Of a stretch of 64,000 bases of DNA, positions 59,876 to 64,000 are shown one piece after another. This stretch comes from an uncultured Eubacteriales bacterium. GTDB lineage: Bacteria; Bacillota; Clostridia; Oscillospirales; CAG-272. Below the pieces are notes generated by a model. It was not told the origin of the DNA. It made no database searches and was given only the letters and a program-made list of their open reading frames with translations. Made by a program: the position numbers and the translations under genes. The stretch's first letter is position 1, and each line of letters opens with the position of its first letter. The stretch lies in NCBI GenBank assembly GCA_958352145.1, contig CATWNM010000009.1:1-64000 (forward strand). The letters are read 5' to 3'.

Positions 59876-60585
59876 TTTGCCGCCTCCAAAGCCTCTTTTA
59901 AGTCGATCGCGCCGGTATAATAAGCCTTGCCGATGATCGCGCCGTACAGATCCAGCGCGCGAAGCGCCTGAACGTCCGCTAAGGTAGACACACCGCCCGA
60001 AGCAATCAGCTTTACGGTATAACGCCGGGCAAGGGACGCATAGAGCGCACGATTGGTTCCAAGCATCGCGCCGTCGCGCGAAATGTCGGTGCAAATCACG
60101 GTAGAAACGCCGATTGCCTGCATTTTTTCAAAAAACGCATCCACCGTATACGCGCTTTTCTCCGTCCAACCGCGGATCGCGACATACCCGTCCGCAAGAT
60201 CCGCGCCGACCGCGACGCGCTCGCCGAAGCGCTCGATCGCCTTTTGAAGAAAATGCGCGTCGGTAACAGCTGCAGTTCCCAAAATCACGCGCGACGCGCC
60301 CGCTGAAAGATAGGCTTTTGCCGTTTCCATATCGCGAATGCCGCCGCCAACTTCCAAAAATAAATCCGTCTCCGCACAGATGCGCCGGACGACCGGCAGA
60401 TTCGGCGTGCCGCCAAAGCGCGCGCCCTCAAGATCGACCACATGGATAAAGCGAGCGCCTGCGCGCACAAAATCCTTTACCACAGAGATCGGATCCTCGC
60501 TGTATACCGTCATTTGCGCATAGTCGCCTCTATACAGACGCACCGCCTTGCCCTCATATAAATCAATCGCCGGAAAAATATTCAT
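59872..60585 (-). CDS. hisA: ProFAR isomerase HisA
   Basis: 237 residues from the ATG at 60585, GGAGG seven bases upstream. TIM barrel with catalytic Asp8 (FPAIDLYEGKAVRL), VGGGIRDMETAK, Asp of ICTDISRDGAMLG and IASGGVSTLADV. It isomerises ProFAR to PRFAR. ATGA overlap with hisH. Confidence 0.96.
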   Translation of the reverse strand: MNIFPAIDLYEGKAVRLYRGDYAQMTVYSEDPISVVKDFVRAGARFIHVVDLEGARFGGTPNLPVVRRICAETDLFLEVGGGIRDMETAKAYLSAGASRVILGTAAVTDAHFLQKAIERFGERVAVGADLADGYVAIRGWTEKSAYTVDAFFEKMQAIGVSTVICTDISRDGAMLGTNRALYASLARRYTVKLIASGGVSTLADVQALRALDLYGAIIGKAYYTGAIDLKEALEAAK

Positions 60586-61202
60586 ACGCACGCCTCCCCG
60601 CAAAACGCACGCAGGATCGAAAGCCCTACTTTTCCGCTTTTTTCAGGGTGAAACTGGCAGCCGTACACATTGCCAAGCGCAACCGCCGCCGTCAGCGGCG
60701 CGCCGTACTCGGCCACCGCCACGGTCGACGCGCCGCAGTCCATCCCGGCAAAGGAATGGACGAAATAGACGAAATCACCCTCCTGAATATAACGGAATAA
60801 AGGATTTTGAGGCTTTGTAAAGCGCAACGCGTTCCAGCCGATATGCGGAATTTTAAAGCTGCTTGGAATCACCTCCGAAATCGGACGCACGCAGCCTGGG
60901 ATCAATCCAAGCCCCATATGCTCGCCATACTCATAACTTTTCTCAAACAAAAGCTGCATGCCAAGACAAATGCCAAGCAAAGGCTTTCCTTTTCGGGCTT
61001 CCTCACACACGATCTTATCCAGCCCTCCGGCGCGGAGCTTTTCCGCAGCGTCCGCAAACGCGCCCACGCCGGGCAATACAAGTTTATCCGCCGAGCGAAG
61101 CGCTTTTTCTTCCCCGCTGACGCAGACCTCGGCGCCGACGGCCCGAAGGGAAGACGAAAGCGAAAACAAATTTCCCACGCCGTAATCTACGACCGCAATC
61201 AT
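60582..61202 (-). CDS. hisH: Imidazole glycerol phosphate synthase glutaminase subunit HisH
   Basis: 206 residues. Class I glutaminase: VVDYGVGNL, nucleophile Cys79 in LLGICLGMQLLF, oxyanion PGVG, and QFHPEKSG with the catalytic His-Glu. It feeds ammonia to HisF. 4-nt overlaps with both neighbours. Confidence 0.97.
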   Translation of the reverse strand: MIAVVDYGVGNLFSLSSSLRAVGAEVCVSGEEKALRSADKLVLPGVGAFADAAEKLRAGGLDKIVCEEARKGKPLLGICLGMQLLFEKSYEYGEHMGLGLIPGCVRPISEVIPSSFKIPHIGWNALRFTKPQNPLFRYIQEGDFVYFVHSFAGMDCGASTVAVAEYGAPLTAAVALGNVYGCQFHPEKSGKVGLSILRAFCGEACV

Positions 61203-61789
61203 TCAAGCACCCCTTTGGTCGACGGAACTTCGTCCGGATGTGCAGGATCCAGAGCGACGGCGATGCGCAGGCTGCGCGCCGCGGATTTAAACGCACCTTC
61301 AATAATATGATGCGAATTCTCACCCACCATCTGCCGGATATGCAGCGTCAGCCCCGCGTGCCGGACAAACGCCATCCAAAATTCCTTGACAAGCTCGGTA
61401 TCGAACGTTCCGACCCGCTCTGACGGAATCCGTAGGCCAAAACAAAGCAACCCGCGCCCCGAAAAATCGGCCGCGCTTAAAATCAACGCCTCGTCCATCG
61501 GAAGCAGAAAGCTGCCGTAACGTTGGATCCCGCGCTTCTCGCCAAGCGCGCGGGCAAACGCCATTCCAAGGCATATGCCGATATCCTCCACAGTATGGTG
61601 ATCGTCTACCTGAATGTCGCCCGCGCACTGAACAGTAAGGTCAAAACTGCCGTGCTTGGCAAACAGCGTGAGCATATGATCGAGAAAACCGCACGCCGTA
61701 TTTATATCACTTTTGCCGGAGCCGTCCAGATTCAGCGTAAGGCGTATGGCGGTTTCCGCAGTCACGCGGTTGATTTCAGCCGTTCTCAT
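61199..61789 (-). CDS. hisB: Imidazoleglycerol-phosphate dehydratase
   Basis: 196 residues. Metal motifs GFLDHMLTLFAKHG, DDHHTVEDIGI, RHAGLTLHIRQMVGENSHHIIEG in part. Monofunctional dehydratase; the phosphatase is separate (hisK). AAGGAG precedes the ATG, which lies inside the hisC end (14-nt overlap). Confidence 0.97.
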   Translation of the reverse strand: MRTAEINRVTAETAIRLTLNLDGSGKSDINTACGFLDHMLTLFAKHGSFDLTVQCAGDIQVDDHHTVEDIGICLGMAFARALGEKRGIQRYGSFLLPMDEALILSAADFSGRGLLCFGLRIPSERVGTFDTELVKEFWMAFVRHAGLTLHIRQMVGENSHHIIEGAFKSAARSLRIAVALDPAHPDEVPSTKGVLE

Positions 61790-62852
61790 ATTCTTTCTCC
61801 TTCAAAATTCCCCGTACCGCCGCAAGCAGCGTGGCGCATTCCTCGTCGGTTCCGACCGTAATGCGATTGTATCCGGCGATGCGCGGCGCATCGAAATGCC
61901 GCACGAGCACGCCGCGCGCGCGAAGCCGCGCGTACAGTTCCCTGCCGCCAATGCGATCGCTCTTTGCAAACACAAAATTCGCCTGTGAGGGCAAAACCGT
62001 AAAGCCCAGCGCGCGGAGCCCATCGGTCAGCGCGGCGCGCGTACGTATGATTTTTCTGCAATTGCCCGCATAATACCCGTTCTCCGCAATCGCCGCCTCG
62101 CCCGCCGCCAGCGTCATGCGGTTGACATTATACGGATTGGTGGAAAATTTGATGCGGTTGAGGTCGTCAATCAGCTCCTCGTCCGCAATAGCGAAACCAA
62201 GCCGGGCTCCTGCCATGGAACGCGATTTGGAAAACGTCTGCACGACCAGCAGATTCGGATACCGGGCGGTCAAAGGACAGACGCTCTCCGCGCCGAAATC
62301 GACATAGGCCTCGTCGATCACAACCACGTTTTGCGGATTGCTGCGAACGATCTCTTCCAGTTCGCACACCGGCAGCGCGCATCCGGTCGGCGCATTCGGA
62401 TTGGCGATCACGATCAGCTTGTTTTTGCCGCAGTAATCCCGAAAATCCAGCGTAAAATCCGCCCGAAGCGGAATGCGTTCGGCCTCGACGCCGTGCAGCG
62501 CGGCAAACACGCTGTAAAAGCCGTATGTCACATCCGCGAAAGCCGCCTGCCGCTTTTCCGTACAAAACGCCATAAATGCAAAATTCAAAATATCGTCTGA
62601 GCCGTTGGAAACAAAAATATTCTCCGGCAAAACACCATAATGGGCGGCAAGGCTTTTACGCAGAGACAGGCAATCCGGATCCGAGTACAGCTGCAGCCGC
62701 GCGGCCTCCGCCTCCACTGCCGCCAGCACGCCGGGAGACGGCGGATAGGGCGATTCGTTTGTATTCAGCTTAATCAACGTTTCTCCGCGCGGCTGCTCAC
62801 CGGGCGTATAGGCTTCTAGCGTTTGATAATCCGTATGCAAAAACCTGCTCAT
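61776..62852 (-). CDS. hisC: Histidinol-phosphate aminotransferase
   Basis: 358 residues, fold-type I PLP enzyme: LNTNESPYPPSPGV, VSNGSDDILNFAF, NPNAPTGCALP, VIDEAYVDFG and the PLP-Lys in QTFSKSRSMAGARLGFA. It transaminates imidazole acetol phosphate. Start overlaps the hisD stop (ATGA). Confidence 0.96.
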   Translation of the reverse strand: MSRFLHTDYQTLEAYTPGEQPRGETLIKLNTNESPYPPSPGVLAAVEAEAARLQLYSDPDCLSLRKSLAAHYGVLPENIFVSNGSDDILNFAFMAFCTEKRQAAFADVTYGFYSVFAALHGVEAERIPLRADFTLDFRDYCGKNKLIVIANPNAPTGCALPVCELEEIVRSNPQNVVVIDEAYVDFGAESVCPLTARYPNLLVVQTFSKSRSMAGARLGFAIADEELIDDLNRIKFSTNPYNVNRMTLAAGEAAIAENGYYAGNCRKIIRTRAALTDGLRALGFTVLPSQANFVFAKSDRIGGRELYARLRARGVLVRHFDAPRIAGYNRITVGTDEECATLLAAVRGILKEKEYENG

Positions 62853-64000
62853 TCCGCCTCCTCCAGCCGCACGGTCGCGCTGCGCGCGTGACCGTCCAGT
62901 CCCTCCTGCTCTGCAAAGCGCGCCACATCCCGGGCAACCGAAGCGAAAGCTTCTTTGGAAAAATACGTATACTGCGATTTTTTGACGAAATCATCGACTG
63001 AAAGCGGACTGGAAAAGCGCGCCGTACCCGAAGTCGGCAGTGTATGGTTCGGCCCGGCCAGATAATCGCCCAGCGCTTCCGGACAATGCCGCCCCAGAAA
63101 GATCGATCCCGCGTGTTTTACCGCAGCCAGATAATCGAACGGGTTGTCTACCATCAATTCAAGATGCTCGGGCGCGATCTCGTTGGCAATATCTACGGCG
63201 CGCATCAGATCGTCGGTCACAATAAGTTTTCCGTTATTGTCAATTGAAGCGCGCGCAATCTCCGCGCGCGGCAGCAGCGGAATCTGCCGTTCAATCTCTG
63301 CGGAGACCGCCTCGGCCAGCGCCATACTGTCGGTCACAAGCACCGCGCTTGCCAGCCGGTCATGTTCGGCCTGTGAAAGCAGATCCGCCGCAACGTGCTC
63401 GGGATTCGACGCGCTGTCGGCCACAACCAAAATCTCGGACGGCCCCGCGATCATATCGATGGACACCCGGCCAAATACCTGCCGCTTGGCTTCGGCTACA
63501 AACGCGTTTCCGGGGCCGACAATTTTGTCCACTCGCGGAATGCTCTTTGTGCCATAAGCCAGCGCGGCGACCGCCTGCGCGCCGCCCACGCGGAATACCC
63601 GGTCCACCCCTGCGATCTTCGCCGCCGCTAAAATCGCGGGACTGACCTTTCCGCCGTTTGACGGCGGCGTAACCATGACCAGTATGCCGCAGCCCGCGAT
63701 CTTGGCGGGAATGCTGTCCATCAGCACCGTCGAGGGATACGCCGCCGTTCCGCCCGGGACATACAGCCCCACACGCTCGATCGGCGTGATCCGCTGTCCC
63801 ATCACCACACCGTCCCGCTCACAGGCAATAAAACTTTCGCGCACCTGCTTTTGGTGAAACGCGCGGATATTCTCCGCCGCACGCTCCAGCACGCGGATAA
63901 ATTCTGGCGGAACTTCGGTCAGCGCAGCATCGATCTCCGCCTGCGTCACCTCCAGTGAAGACAGCCGCACGCCGTCGAATTTCTCACAATAGCGATAAAG
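62849..64000 (-). CDS. hisD: Histidinol dehydrogenase, partial (runs off the right edge)
   Basis: 384 codons are open from the edge to the stop. The frame has no stop before position 64000 (it reads LYRYCEKFDGVRLSS at the edge), so a GTG at 63970 is internal and about 45 N-terminal residues are missing. Blocks: PGGTAAYPSTVLM, RVGGAQAVAALAYG, VDKIVGPGNAFVAEAKRQVFG in part, AGPSEILVVAD, EHDRLASAVLVT and EHLELMVDNP; the late SVDDFVKKSQY is also typical. It oxidises histidinol to histidine, the last two steps. Confidence 0.96.
   Translation of the reverse strand, partial: LYRYCEKFDGVRLSSLEVTQAEIDAALTEVPPEFIRVLERAAENIRAFHQKQVRESFIACERDGVVMGQRITPIERVGLYVPGGTAAYPSTVLMDSIPAKIAGCGILVMVTPPSNGGKVSPAILAAAKIAGVDRVFRVGGAQAVAALAYGTKSIPRVDKIVGPGNAFVAEAKRQVFGRVSIDMIAGPSEILVVADSASNPEHVAADLLSQAEHDRLASAVLVTDSMALAEAVSAEIERQIPLLPRAEIARASIDNNGKLIVTDDLMRAVDIANEIAPEHLELMVDNPFDYLAAVKHAGSIFLGRHCPEALGDYLAGPNHTLPTSGTARFSSPLSVDDFVKKSQYTYFSKEAFASVARDVARFAEQEGLDGHARSATVRLEEAE

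Noticed and set aside
63970..64000. GTG at 63970 as the true hisD start
   Set aside because: The frame is open to the window edge and about 45 family residues are still missing, so the gene is cut by the edge.
1..64000. CRISPR arrays, tRNA or rRNA genes, insertion sequences, prophage
   Set aside because: No regularly spaced direct repeats, cloverleaf-like T-arm sequences, transposase or phage genes were recognised on reading both strands.

Overview
The window reads as a chromosomal stretch of an endospore-forming, moderately GC-rich Clostridia-type Firmicute (Oscillospiraceae-like by gene content; a judgement from gene identity, not a search). The signs are a complete spoIIAA-spoIIAB-sigF operon, spoVS, an AbrB/SpoVT-family regulator, RNase Y with YmdB, ECF transporter genes beside truA, strong GGAGG-type ribosome binding sites, and many sigma-A promoters of the TTGACA-17-TATAAT type. 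Lipoproteins, an SLH-domain protein and LytS-like two-component genes fit a Gram-positive envelope. I found no tRNA, rRNA, CRISPR array, phage or transposase gene.

Layout. 1-3607: the N-terminal 1,202 codons of a secreted RHS/YD-repeat protein (minus strand, cut by the left edge) behind a structured leader with its own intrinsic terminator. 3992-8382 (minus): asnB, a composite multi-hairpin intergenic repeat, a membrane protein of unknown function and a CapA-like lipoprotein. 8612-10721 (plus): the sigma-F operon and a small DUF6054-like protein. 10794-21194 (minus): a long, tightly packed run read ruvC, methyltransferase, ecfA1, ecfA2, ecfT, truA, DUF5711-like, cvpA-like, pgsA, clpE-like, mrp. 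21457-27938 (plus): DUF951-like gene, yfhO-like gene, ruvAB, then a Na+-pumping decarboxylase beta subunit with a tiny gamma-like partner. 28113-33979 (minus): a secreted sialidase-fold glycosidase, a three-gene amino-acid ABC transporter and asparaginase. 34131-36595 (plus): acyltransferase, serine hydrolase and a small protein. 36659-38127 (minus): TspO and pyridoxamine kinase. 38422-44488 (plus): rny, ymdB, spoVS, abrB and an SLH-anchored beta-helix-like protein. 45026-48947 (minus): M29 aminopeptidase and a two-component system. 49241-54542 (plus): three envelope membrane proteins, metY, metA and a nucleoside phosphorylase. 54722-55456 (minus): a DUF1624-like membrane protein. 55597-64000 (minus): a hisD-C-B-H-A-F-IE-K operon followed by purO and a stand-alone AICAR transformylase under a ZTP riboswitch.

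How parts work together. MetA, whose GAPVE motif carries the Glu that marks acetyl-CoA users, makes O-acetylhomoserine for the adjacent MetY. The last two purine steps are split into PurO and an AICAR transformylase, and a ZTP (AICAR-derivative) riboswitch sits just before them. They lie downstream of the his operon, whose HisF/HisH reaction releases AICAR, so a source and a sink of AICAR are neighbours. RuvC and RuvAB are encoded divergently around a DUF951/YfhO pair. The amino-acid ABC transporter lies beside asparaginase.

The least explained elements are the attenuator-like leader of the RHS gene, the composite repeat at 5885-6099, an ABC permease carrying an extra extracytoplasmic domain of about 200 residues, the OadB/OadG-like pair without decarboxylase subunits nearby, and the large hairpins between rny and ymdB.
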